A stretch of DNA of 64,000 nucleotides. It comes from Kitasatospora sp. CB01950. Lineage in GTDB: Bacteria; Actinomycetota; Actinomycetes; Streptomycetales; Streptomycetaceae. A program made the translations under genes and the position numbers. Positions 17,534-24,949 of this stretch are shown piece after piece. Under the pieces are notes generated by a model that saw only the letters and a program-made list of their open reading frames with translations, did not search any database and was not told the origin of the DNA. The stretch's first letter is position 1. Every line of letters starts with the position of its first letter. The DNA lies in contig NZ_LISX01000005.1 of the NCBI RefSeq assembly GCF_001905465.1, positions 186,278 through 250,277 of the forward strand. Direction: 5' to 3'.

Positions 17534-17688
17534 CCGCCCATTCTGCGCGACGTCCCGGACGCCGGACGCACACTCGTGCGGAACGCCCGGCCGCCGCCGT
17601 CCGTTCATCGTGGGCCGCTTGTCCGGTGCGCAGGGCGCCAGGCATGATCGGACGTCCGCCCCACCCCCAGTTCCGGAGCCTTCCCGAG

Positions 17689-18504
17689 ATGACCTACGCC
17701 AGTACCGGCCAGCGCAGCGCGGAGAGCCGGGTCAGCCCGATCTTCCTGGCTCTGGTCGCCACCTTCGTCGCCGCCGGCCTCGCGCTGGCCACCGGCTGGG
17801 GCAACGACCGACTGGGGATATTCCTCTTCGTGGTGGCGGGCTGGATGGTGTCGCTCTGCCTGCACGAGTACGCGCACGCCCGCACCGCGCTGGCGGGCGG
17901 CGACATCACGGTCGGCACCAAGGGCTACCTGACGCTGAACCCGTTGAAGTACGGGCACGTGCTGATGAGCTTCGTGCTGCCGGTGGTGTTCGTGCTGATG
18001 GGCGGCATCGGCCTGCCCGGCGGCGCGGTCTACATCGAGCGGGACCGGATCGCCGGCCGGCTCAAGCACAGCCTGATCTCGGCGGCCGGTCCGCTGGTGA
18101 ACGCGGCGTTCGGCATCCTGCTGCTGGTCGCGGTCGGACAGGGCTGGTTCGACAACCCGGACGTGCCGACCCACTACCAGGACCAGGAACTGCCGGTCTC
18201 CCCGCTGCCGTTCGCCCTCGCCTTCCTCGGCTACCTGCAGATCACGGCCGCGATCCTGAACCTGCTGCCGGTACCGGGCCTGGACGGCTACGGCATCATC
18301 GAGCCCTGGCTGTCGCTCCGGACCCGGCGCGCGATCGCCCCGTACGCGCCCTACGGCATGCTGGTGCTGTTCGCGCTGGTGTGGCAGAGCCAGGTCGGCC
18401 AGTGGCTGTACGACCTGACCATGAGGATCTTCGACGTGTTCGGCGTGGGGTCGTACTACGCGTCGATCGGCCGCATGCTGTTCAGCTTCTGGAAGACCTA
18501 CTGA
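17689..18504 (+). CDS. Site-2-type intramembrane metalloprotease (M50)
   Basis: 271 aa membrane protein. The zinc motif HEYAH is in the second helix (LCLHEYAHARTALAGGD) and the third ligand motif NLLPVPGLDGYG is in a later helix, as in the RseP/SpoIVFB group without PDZ domain. It may clip a membrane-tethered regulator, but no anti-sigma factor adjoins it. ATG 17689 has CCGGAG 10 nt upstream; ATG 17644 in the same frame is possible and would add 15 residues. Confidence 0.87.
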   Translation: MTYASTGQRSAESRVSPIFLALVATFVAAGLALATGWGNDRLGIFLFVVAGWMVSLCLHEYAHARTALAGGDITVGTKGYLTLNPLKYGHVLMSFVLPVVFVLMGGIGLPGGAVYIERDRIAGRLKHSLISAAGPLVNAAFGILLLVAVGQGWFDNPDVPTHYQDQELPVSPLPFALAFLGYLQITAAILNLLPVPGLDGYGIIEPWLSLRTRRAIAPYAPYGMLVLFALVWQSQVGQWLYDLTMRIFDVFGVGSYYASIGRMLFSFWKTY

Positions 18505-18529
18505 GCCGACCGGGCCCGGGCCGGGCCGC

Positions 18530-18730
18530 CTACTGGGCCTGGGCCTGCGCCTGCTCGGCGACGGCCCGCGCGACGCGCTCCTTGCGCAGGTAGTACCAGG
18601 CGATGTTGCTGGCCACGCCGGCCATCAGCACCCACACCACGCCGAGCCAGTTGCCCTGGACGAACGAGACCACCGCGGCGATCACCGCCAGGACCAGGAC
18701 GATCGTGGCGTACAGGGCGTTGCGGGGCAT
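18530..18730 (-). CDS. Small two-helix membrane protein
   Basis: 66 aa: MPRNALYATIVLVLAVIAAV begins the first helix, and a second follows (WLGVVWVLMAGVASNIAWYY), with a charged C-terminus ending in Gln/Ala repeats. No known function; conserved-looking streptomycete small membrane protein. GGAG lies upstream of the ATG. It converges on the protease gene. Confidence 0.75.
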   Translation of the reverse strand: MPRNALYATIVLVLAVIAAVVSFVQGNWLGVVWVLMAGVASNIAWYYLRKERVARAVAEQAQAQAQ

Positions 18731-18849
18731 GACGGGACTCCTCGGGCGGGCGCGGTGTGGCCCCGCCATTCTCGCCGACCGAACACCCCGCACCGGCCGG
18801 GGGTGGCCGGAGCGCGCCGCGGCGTGGGTCACACCGCGGCGCGCCGGGC

Positions 18850-19551
18850 TCACACGTCCGTGATCCGCACGCCGGCGTGCACCTTGTAGCGCCGGTTGAC
18901 CGAGATCAGGTTGGCGACCAGCGCCTCCACCTGGTGGGCGTTGCGCAGCCGCCCGGCGAAGACGCCGCGCATACCGGGGATCCGGTCGGCCAGCGCCTGC
19001 ACGGTGTCGGTGGCGGCGCGGTCCTCGCCGAGCACCATCACGTCGATGTCGATCTCGTCCACCGACTCGTCCTGCAGCAGCACCGCCGACAGGTGGTGGA
19101 AGGCCGCGGTGACGGTGGAGTCCGGCAGCAGCGCGGCGGCCTGCTGGGCGGCCGAGCCCTCCGGGACCTGCAGCGCGTACGCGCCCTGCTTGTCGAAGCC
19201 CAGCGGGTTGACGCAGTCCACCACGATCTTCCCGGCGAGGTCGGCCCGCAGCGAGGTCAGCGTCTCGGCGTGGCCGTCCCACGGCACCGCGACGATCACC
19301 ACGTCGCTCTCCCGGGCGCACGTCGCATTGTCGGCGCCGCGGACGCCCAGGCCGAGCTGCGTGGCGCAGTCCTCGGCGCGCTCGGCGTTGCGGGAGCCGA
19401 TCACCACCTGCTGGCCGGCCTTGGCCAGCCGGTAGGCCAGGCCTCGGCCCTGGTCGCCGGTGCCGCCGAGGACTCCCACCACGAGCTCCGAGACGTCCGG
19501 CAGCTCTCGGCCCGGTCCGGCCGTCGCGTTCACTGAATCGGGTTGCGTCAT
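18850..19551 (-). CDS. npdG: NADPH-dependent F420 reductase
   Basis: 233 aa. The N-terminal Rossmann motif VVGVLGGTGDQGRGLAYRLA and IGSRNAERAEDCA match F420H2:NADP+ oxidoreductases (Fno/NpdG). It moves hydride between NADPH and deazaflavin F420, feeding F420-dependent reductases in the cytosol. Further family segments: VIVAVPWDGHAETL, VVDCVNPLGF and AFHHLSAVLL. The promoter has CAGGAT six bases before the ATG, so the mRNA is probably leaderless. Divergent from the next gene by 46 bp. Confidence 0.9.
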   Translation of the reverse strand: MTQPDSVNATAGPGRELPDVSELVVGVLGGTGDQGRGLAYRLAKAGQQVVIGSRNAERAEDCATQLGLGVRGADNATCARESDVVIVAVPWDGHAETLTSLRADLAGKIVVDCVNPLGFDKQGAYALQVPEGSAAQQAAALLPDSTVTAAFHHLSAVLLQDESVDEIDIDVMVLGEDRAATDTVQALADRIPGMRGVFAGRLRNAHQVEALVANLISVNRRYKVHAGVRITDV

Positions 19552-19597
19552 GGGGAGATCCTGCCAAACGCCGCGCCCGACCAGCATGCTGTCGCGC

Positions 19598-20176
19598 ATG
19601 GACGCGGTGAGAGTTTCCGCACTCCGGCAGTCGCTGGCCGGCACCGGCTGGCCCGAAAGGACGGGCGCCTTCGCCTCCGCACTGCGCGGATCGGTCACCC
19701 GGCGCAGCGCCACCGGCCTGCTGCTGGTCGGCACCCCCTGCTACGAGCCCTGGCACCTGGCCGCCCATCTGAGCGACGAGGCCGCGTACAGCGGCGTGCC
19801 GGAGCTCGTCCCGACGCTGGTGCGGCACACCGTCCCGGCGGGCGCGCCGGGACACCTGGCCTGCGGCCTGCCCCGGCTGGAGGAGGCGCGGGCCGGCGCG
19901 ACCGTCCTGCTGGTCGCCCCCGCGCCCGCCGACGCGCCCCTGCTGGAACGGCTGGACGGCGCCCGCCGGGCCGGCGCGGTGCTGCTCACCCTGGACGACG
20001 GCGACCCCGAACTGACGGCGCTGGCACACGAGCGGCTGACCGTCCCGGACGTCGATCCGGAGCCGTTCGAGCTGGTGCAGCACCTGGTCGGCTCGGCCAC
20101 CTCGACGGTGCCGCCGCGCTCCCGGCTGGCCCGGCTCGCGGAGCGGCTGACCGCCTCACCGGTGGTGCGCTGGTGA
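19598..20176 (+). CDS. Conserved hypothetical protein
   Basis: 192 aa from ATG 19598; ATG 19586 in frame is an alternative four residues earlier. No family recognised. It is a soluble alpha/beta-looking protein with segments GLLLVGTPCYEPWHLAAHLSD, ATVLLVAP and GAVLLTLDDGD, the last resembling strand-turn elements of a nucleotide-binding fold. Codon use is typical of the host. Divergently paired with the F420 reductase. Confidence 0.75.
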   Translation: MDAVRVSALRQSLAGTGWPERTGAFASALRGSVTRRSATGLLLVGTPCYEPWHLAAHLSDEAAYSGVPELVPTLVRHTVPAGAPGHLACGLPRLEEARAGATVLLVAPAPADAPLLERLDGARRAGAVLLTLDDGDPELTALAHERLTVPDVDPEPFELVQHLVGSATSTVPPRSRLARLAERLTASPVVRW

Positions 20177-20240
20177 GACGCTGACGGGCCGCCGAAAATC
20201 GCTTGCCCCGTTCCGTCCGCTTCCCGCAGCATCTGACCAT

Positions 20241-21551
20241 GTGACCTCCGACGACGAGTTCCTCCGCAAACTGATCCCGGATCTGACGCCCTGGCACGCC
20301 TCCCGCGACTTCCGGCTGCTCTGGACGTCGGGCTGCGTCACCGCCTTCGGCAGCCTGCTCACCTACGTCGCGGTGCCGATCCAGATCAAGCAGCTGACCG
20401 ACTCGACCCTCGCGGTCGGCCTGGTCGGCGCGTTCGAACTGGTGCCGCTGGTGGTGTTCGGCCTGTGGGGCGGCGCCCTGGCCGACGCACTGGACCGCCG
20501 TCGCCTGGTGCTGCTCAGCGAGGTCGGACTGACGCTGATGGCCGCGCTGCTGCTGGCCAACTCGCTGCTGCCGCACCCCCTGCTGTGGCCGATCTACCTG
20601 GTGGGGGCGCTGACCGCCGCGCTGGACGGCCTGCAGCGCCCGGCGCTGGACGCGATGATCCCCCGCGTCGTCGCCCACGAGCACCTGCCCGCCGCGTTCA
20701 CCCTCATCTCGCTGTACCGCAATGCCGCTTCGGTGGCCGGCCCGGCCCTCGCGGGCGTGGTCGTCGCGGTCGCCGGGGCGCACAGCGCCTACACGCTGGA
20801 CATGCTGACCTTCCTGGTCTCGCTGACGATGATCGCCCGGATGCGCCCGGTCCCTCCCGCCGAGAGCGCCGACCGGCCTTCGCTGCGCAGCCTCGGGCAG
20901 GGCCTGAGCTACGCGTGGAGCCGCAAGGACCTACTAGGCACCTACGCGATCGACACCGTGGCGATGCTGTTCGCGTTCCCCGTCGCGGTGTTCCCGTTCC
21001 TGGCGGCCTCGTTGGACGCCGAGTGGGCGCTGGGCCTGCTGTACGCGGCGACGGCGGTCGGCGCGCTGGCGGTGTCGGCGACCGGCGGCTGGCTGGCGCG
21101 CATCCACCGGCACGGCCGGATGCTGCTGTTCGCGGCGCTCGGCTGGGGCGTGTCGATGGCGCTGGCGGGCCTGGTCGGGAACATCTGGCTGGTGCTGCTG
21201 TGCCTGGCGCTGGCCGGCGCGGCCGACCAGATCAGCGGGGTGGCCCGGTCGACGATCTGGAACCAGTCCATCCCCGACGAGCTGCGCGGCCGCCTCGCCG
21301 GGGTGGAGGTCCTGTCGTACTCGGTCGGCCCGCAGCTCGGCCAGGTGCGGGCCGGCGGCATGGCCGCGCTGGTCGGCGTGCGGGCCTCGATCTGGACGGG
21401 TGGCGTGATGTGCGTGGTGGGCGTCCTCGCGCTGACGGCGGCCATCCCGAAGCTGCTGGCCTGGGACGCCCGCACCGACCCGCACGCGCTGGCGGTGCGG
21501 GCCCAGCACGAGCGGCAGGCCGCCGAGGCAGCGGCCGAGGCCGGGGTGTGA
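20241..21551 (+). CDS. MFS transporter, EntS/TetV-like (12 TM)
   Basis: 436 aa with 12 predicted helices. Motif A-like GLWGGALADALDRRRLVLLSE sits between helices 2 and 3, and LDGLQRPALDAMIPR is typical of the enterobactin exporter-like subgroup. Start GTG 20241 lies 64 bp after the previous gene. The C-terminus is a charged Ala/Glu-rich tail. Likely an exporter; the substrate is unknown. Confidence 0.88.
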   Translation: MTSDDEFLRKLIPDLTPWHASRDFRLLWTSGCVTAFGSLLTYVAVPIQIKQLTDSTLAVGLVGAFELVPLVVFGLWGGALADALDRRRLVLLSEVGLTLMAALLLANSLLPHPLLWPIYLVGALTAALDGLQRPALDAMIPRVVAHEHLPAAFTLISLYRNAASVAGPALAGVVVAVAGAHSAYTLDMLTFLVSLTMIARMRPVPPAESADRPSLRSLGQGLSYAWSRKDLLGTYAIDTVAMLFAFPVAVFPFLAASLDAEWALGLLYAATAVGALAVSATGGWLARIHRHGRMLLFAALGWGVSMALAGLVGNIWLVLLCLALAGAADQISGVARSTIWNQSIPDELRGRLAGVEVLSYSVGPQLGQVRAGGMAALVGVRASIWTGGVMCVVGVLALTAAIPKLLAWDARTDPHALAVRAQHERQAAEAAAEAGV

Positions 21552-21558
21552 CGCGGCG

Positions 21559-21783
21559 TCAGCCCTTGTTCTCGGGCTCGCCGTCGTTCCAGCGCGGGTC
21601 CTCGCGCCACTCCTGGTTGCGCTCGGCCGCGATCTCCAGGGCGTGCGCGGCCTCCTCGCGGGTGGCGTAGGGGCCGAGCCGGTCCTTGGCCGGGCACTCC
21701 GGGCCCTCCTCGACCTTGCCGTGCTTGATGCAGTAGAACCACTCCCCCGGCTGGCCGGTGGGCTTGCTGCGGCCGAACACCAT
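21559..21783 (-). CDS. Small conserved SPOR-like protein
   Basis: 74 aa, soluble. Sequence centre WFYCIKHGKVEEGPECPAKD followed by RLGPYATREEAAHALEIAAE has the gapped GPY-A-R-EEA pattern of SPOR-like repeats, with two cysteines that could bind metal. A recurrent streptomycete small protein of unknown role. It ends 7 bp from the convergent MFS gene. Confidence 0.75.
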   Translation of the reverse strand: MVFGRSKPTGQPGEWFYCIKHGKVEEGPECPAKDRLGPYATREEAAHALEIAAERNQEWREDPRWNDGEPENKG

Positions 21784-21893
21784 CGTCTCGTCTCCCGTCC
21801 TGTGGACCCCGCGACGGCCGCCGCGGCGCTGTAGGTGATCATTCCCGGCGGCCCGGCCTCGCACACGGCCCGGGGCGGGCGGATGGCGGCCGA

Positions 21894-21899
21894 TAGACT
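21894..21899 (+). promoter_or_regulatory. -10 box of map, probably leaderless
   Basis: TAGACT ends 7 nt before the ATG of map and no ribosome binding site separates them. Confidence 0.5.
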
Positions 21900-21906
21900 C
21901 GCGGGC

Positions 21907-22752
21907 ATGGCTCTGGTACCCGGCACCCTGTCCCCCACCCGCAAGGTCCCCGCGCACATCGCGCGTCCGGAGTACGTCGGCAAGCCCGCGCCGACCCCGT
22001 ACACCGGCCCCGAGGTGCAGACCGCGGAGACCGTCGAGAAGATGCGGATCGCCGGCCGGATCGCGGCGCAGGCGATGGCGGAGGCCGCGAAGCTGATCGC
22101 CCCCGGCGTCACCACCGACGCGCTCGACGCCGTCGCGCACGAGTACATGTGCGACCACGACGCCTACCCGTCCGACCTCGGCTACCGGGGCTTCCCGAAG
22201 TCGGTCTGCACCTCGATCAACGAGGTGATCTGCCACGGCATCCCGGACTCGACCGTGCTGCAGGACGGCGACATCGTCAACATCGACGCCACCGCGTACA
22301 TCCACGGAGTGCACGGCGACCTGAACGCCACCTACCTGTGCGGCGAGGTGGACGAGGAGTCCCGGCTGCTGGTGGAGCGCACCCGGGAGTCCCTCGACCG
22401 GGCGATCAAGGCGGTCCGGCCGGGGCGTCAGATCAACGTGATCGGAAGGGTCATCGAGTCCTACGCCAAGCGGTTCGACTACGGCGTGGTCCGCGACTTC
22501 ACCGGCCACGGCATCAACACCTCGTTCCACTCCGGCCTGATCGTCCCGCACTACGACAGCGAGCGGGCCACCCAGGTGATCAAGCCGGGCATGACCTTCA
22601 CCATCGAGCCGATGCTCACCCTGGGCACCTACGACTACGAGATCTGGCCGGACGGGTGGACGGTGGTCACCAAGGACCGCAAGCGCACCGCCCAGTTCGA
22701 GCACACCCTGGTGGTCACCGCCGACGGCGCGGAGATCCTCACCCTGCCCTGA
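21907..22752 (+). CDS. map: Methionine aminopeptidase type I
   Basis: 281 aa. Removes initiator Met from new proteins using two metal ions. Metal and catalytic motifs: [13 protein letters not shown] (catalytic His), [20 protein letters not shown] (Asp pair), [11 protein letters not shown] (His), TIEPML (Glu) and AQFEHTLVV (Glu). An N-terminal extension of about 45 residues ([20 protein letters not shown]) with an SH3-binding-like proline pattern is usual for the long actinobacterial type. Not next to secY/infA, so it is the second map copy normal in actinomycetes. Confidence 0.95.
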   Translation: MALVPGTLSPTRKVPAHIARPEYVGKPAPTPYTGPEVQTAETVEKMRIAGRIAAQAMAEAAKLIAPGVTTDALDAVAHEYMCDHDAYPSDLGYRGFPKSVCTSINEVICHGIPDSTVLQDGDIVNIDATAYIHGVHGDLNATYLCGEVDEESRLLVERTRESLDRAIKAVRPGRQINVIGRVIESYAKRFDYGVVRDFTGHGINTSFHSGLIVPHYDSERATQVIKPGMTFTIEPMLTLGTYDYEIWPDGWTVVTKDRKRTAQFEHTLVVTADGAEILTLP

Positions 22753-22762
22753 GCCGCCACGA

Positions 22763-22804
22763 CAGAGCGGCCCGCCTCCCCGGTCGGGGGGACGGGCCGC
22801 TCTG
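22763..22804. terminator. Strong hairpin after map
   Basis: CAGAGCGGCCCG (22763-22774) pairs with CGGGCCGCTCTG (22793-22804), starting 11 bp past the map stop. It separates convergent map and the prim-pol gene. Confidence 0.8.
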
Positions 22805-22855
22805 CCGTTGCCGGTCCGCTCCGGTGTATCGTTCCTGCGCCGCTCCGGCCTCGGC

Positions 22856-23551
22856 TCAGCCGATCAGCCACTGCTCCTCGGCGACCGCGCCGACCTCGGT
22901 GCACGCGTCGGTCAGCACGTCCAGCACCCGCAGCGGGTCCGGCAGCGGCTGGTCGGGGCCGCGCAGCCAGCGCACCCGGGAGCCGTCGGTCAGCGCGGCC
23001 GGCGGGACCAGGGTGTACGAGCCGCGGCAGTGCCAGCGCAGCCCGGGGTGCTCGGAGACCGTCTCGGGGGTGGAGTCCAGCGCGCTGGGCCACCACTCGT
23101 CCTCGTCCTGCGGGGTGCCGCGCGTCGCGGTGAAGAACAGGTACCGGTCGTTCCCGACCGCCGCCACCGGGCCGCCCACCCCGAGCGCGTCCAGCCGCCG
23201 CAGCGCCAGCACGCCCGCCTCGGCCGGCACGTCCAGCACGTCGTGCGCGCGGCCCGTCGCGGTGACGAAGTTCGCCTCCGGATCGCGGGTCAGCCAGTGG
23301 GCCAACTGCTCGGCGTCGACGGTGGCCTGCGACTGCCACGCGAAGGAGACCGGATGCTGGGCCGGGGCCGGACAGCCGACCCGGTCGCACGAACACCGGT
23401 AGCCCTCCGGGTGCGCCGCCGGCGCCACCGGGAACCCTGACCGGACCGCCCCCAGCAGCAGATCCAGCTTCGCAGCCGCGTCCTCTCCGGCGTCCGGGTC
23501 GTCCTTCCGGTCCCGCCGCCACCAGGACGTCCACCTGCTGCTGGCTTCCAT
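22856..23551 (-). CDS. Prim-Pol-like protein (bifunctional DNA primase/polymerase N-terminal family)
   Basis: 231 aa. The order FPVAPAAHPEGYRC-SCDRVGCP-HPV-W-ATVDAEQLAHWLTRDPEANFVTATG resembles the prim-pol family (archaeo-eukaryotic primase fold) common in actinobacteria. The catalytic acid pair is not clearly kept: the region reads HDVLDVPAEAG. There is no helicase or replicon nearby, so it is a chromosomal member of unknown role, possibly inactive. ATG 23551 has GGAAGGGG close upstream. Confidence 0.75.
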   Translation of the reverse strand: MEASSRWTSWWRRDRKDDPDAGEDAAAKLDLLLGAVRSGFPVAPAAHPEGYRCSCDRVGCPAPAQHPVSFAWQSQATVDAEQLAHWLTRDPEANFVTATGRAHDVLDVPAEAGVLALRRLDALGVGGPVAAVGNDRYLFFTATRGTPQDEDEWWPSALDSTPETVSEHPGLRWHCRGSYTLVPPAALTDGSRVRWLRGPDQPLPDPLRVLDVLTDACTEVGAVAEEQWLIG

Positions 23552-23952
23552 CTGGCCCCTTCCGCACCTGCTGAGCTGCCGTGCCTGGTACGACACGACC
23601 ACCGACGCAACAAACGACGCCAACGCACGCGCCCGCTCGCTGCTTCCCGAATCGGGCACCACGTGCGGGGGGCGTCTGCCGTCGACCGGGGCCGGGTTCT
23701 CCGGCCGGCCGACGTCCGGGGACAGGTACGGAGTTCGAGGTTCGCGCTCGGCGGGCGGGCGCACCTCGGCGCGCCCCACCCGGCCCGTACGGGCCCGCGG
23801 ACCCGGGGCAACCCCCGGGGGCGTACGTAGCAGGATAAGGCTCCCGGAGCCCTCCGAATGACCGCCTGCGATGCCGTCCGCGTCACACTGCCGCCGCTCG
23901 GCGGACACACCCGCCCGCACCGGACATCCCGCACCGCGCCTACCCTGGACCG
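23552..23952. other. Intergenic region with palindromes between prim-pol gene and small ORF
   Basis: This 401-bp divergent gap holds the perfect palindrome GGCCCGTACGGGCC (23782-23795) and a hairpin CCCGGGG/CCCCGGG just after it. A possible reverse promoter (TTGTTG-N17-TACCAG) faces the prim-pol gene. Nothing coding is supported. Confidence 0.5.
23941..23946 (+). promoter_or_regulatory. -10 box, probably leaderless transcript
   Basis: TACCCT is followed by six bases and the GTG of the next small gene. Confidence 0.45.
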
Positions 23953-24174
23953 GTGAAGAGCTCCGACACCGAATTCCTCGGGGGCCCGCTGGACGGCCGG
24001 GTCCTGCCGATCCTGCTCAGCCCGCTGCACACCGTGCCGAAGGTCTACCGGGTGCCCGTGCCCGCGCACGGCGACACCCCGGCGATCACGCTGGTCTACC
24101 GGCGTGCCAAGGAGTACAACGCCAAGGGCCGGTTCCGCTGGCGCTACGAGTACGACGACGCCGCCAGCGGCTGA
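23953..24174 (+). CDS. Small hypothetical protein
   Basis: 73 aa from GTG 23953, opening MKSSDTEFLGGPLDGRVLPI. The GGPLDGR motif with a following beta-rich stretch (TLVYRRAKEYNAKGRFRWRY) is seen in many small actinobacterial proteins of unknown function. No membrane segment or cysteine. Host-like codon use supports translation. Confidence 0.7.
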   Translation: MKSSDTEFLGGPLDGRVLPILLSPLHTVPKVYRVPVPAHGDTPAITLVYRRAKEYNAKGRFRWRYEYDDAASG

Positions 24175-24192
24175 CCCGCCCGCCGCGGGGGC

Positions 24193-24846
24193 TCAGGCCT
24201 CCTCGGCCAGGATCAGGTACAGCTTCTTCTTCGCCTCGGCCAGCACCGCCAGGCCCTTGGCGCGCTGCTCCTCGGTGCCCGTCATCATGACCTGGCGCAC
24301 CGCGTGGTCCACCGCCGCGAGCGCGGCGCCGACCTCCTGCACGGCCTCCCAGTCGTCCCGCCGGCCGGCCTCGGCCCACGGCGACTCGGTGCCCTGCTCG
24401 GCCTCGGCCCGGCCCTGCTCGGTCAGCTCGAACAGCTTCTTGCCGGACTCCTCGTTGGCCTTGATCAACCCCTCCTCCTCCAGCAGCTGGAGCGTCGGGT
24501 ACACCGAACCCGGGCTGGGCCGCCAGACGCCGCCGGTGCGCTCGCCGATCTCGGTGATCATCTCGTAGCCGTGCATCGGACGCTCCCGCAGCAGCGCGAG
24601 CAGCGAGGCCCGCACATCGCCGCGCCGGGCCCGCCCGCCGCGCCGACCGCCGCCGCCGTGCCCGCGCGTCCCGTGGCCGCCGAAGCCGTGGCCGCGCGGA
24701 CCGAACCCGGGCCCGAACGGCGGCATCGGCCGCCCCGGCGCGCCGAACGGCCCGAACGCGGACCGCATCCCGAACTCCTCGCCCTCCGCCCGGCCTTCGG
24801 CCCAGCGACGACGATTCTCTCCGCCAAAACGCTTGTCGTACCGCAT
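24193..24846 (-). CDS. PadR-family transcriptional regulator
   Basis: 217 aa. A Gly/Arg/Phe-rich N-terminal tail of about 75 residues (PFGPGFGPRGHGFGGHGTRG) precedes a PadR winged helix with LLALLRERPMHGYEMITEIG and the wing GSVYPTLQLLEEEGLI; a C-terminal helical arm mediates dimerisation. ATG 24846 or GTG 24855 can start it; AAGGTGGGT lies directly before the GTG. The adjacent AT-rich palindrome cluster is a likely autoregulatory operator. No adjacent exporter gene shares its orientation. Confidence 0.88.
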   Translation of the reverse strand: MRYDKRFGGENRRRWAEGRAEGEEFGMRSAFGPFGAPGRPMPPFGPGFGPRGHGFGGHGTRGHGGGGRRGGRARRGDVRASLLALLRERPMHGYEMITEIGERTGGVWRPSPGSVYPTLQLLEEEGLIKANEESGKKLFELTEQGRAEAEQGTESPWAEAGRRDDWEAVQEVGAALAAVDHAVRQVMMTGTEEQRAKGLAVLAEAKKKLYLILAEEA

Positions 24847-24882
24847 GACGAACACCCACCTTCCAAGGTTGTCGGACACTCC

Positions 24883-24938
24883 TATCGTCGAAGCATCTCG
24901 ATAACTCGACGATATATCGGTAACTATCGTTCGACAAC
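24883..24938 (-). promoter_or_regulatory. Palindrome cluster in PadR promoter
   Basis: TATCGTCGA (24883-24891)-N14-TCGACGATA (24906-24914) is a perfect 9-bp inverted repeat; CGATATATCG (24910-24919) is a perfect palindrome overlapping it; a near copy TATCGTTCGA is at 24925. The stretch is strikingly AT-rich for this genome and covers the only promoter site of padR. Confidence 0.6.
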
Positions 24939-24949
24939 CACTTTTCACG

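Noticed and set aside
13328..17647. 1439-aa forward ORF
   Set aside because: Antisense to the SARP gene over most of its length; no recognisable domains.
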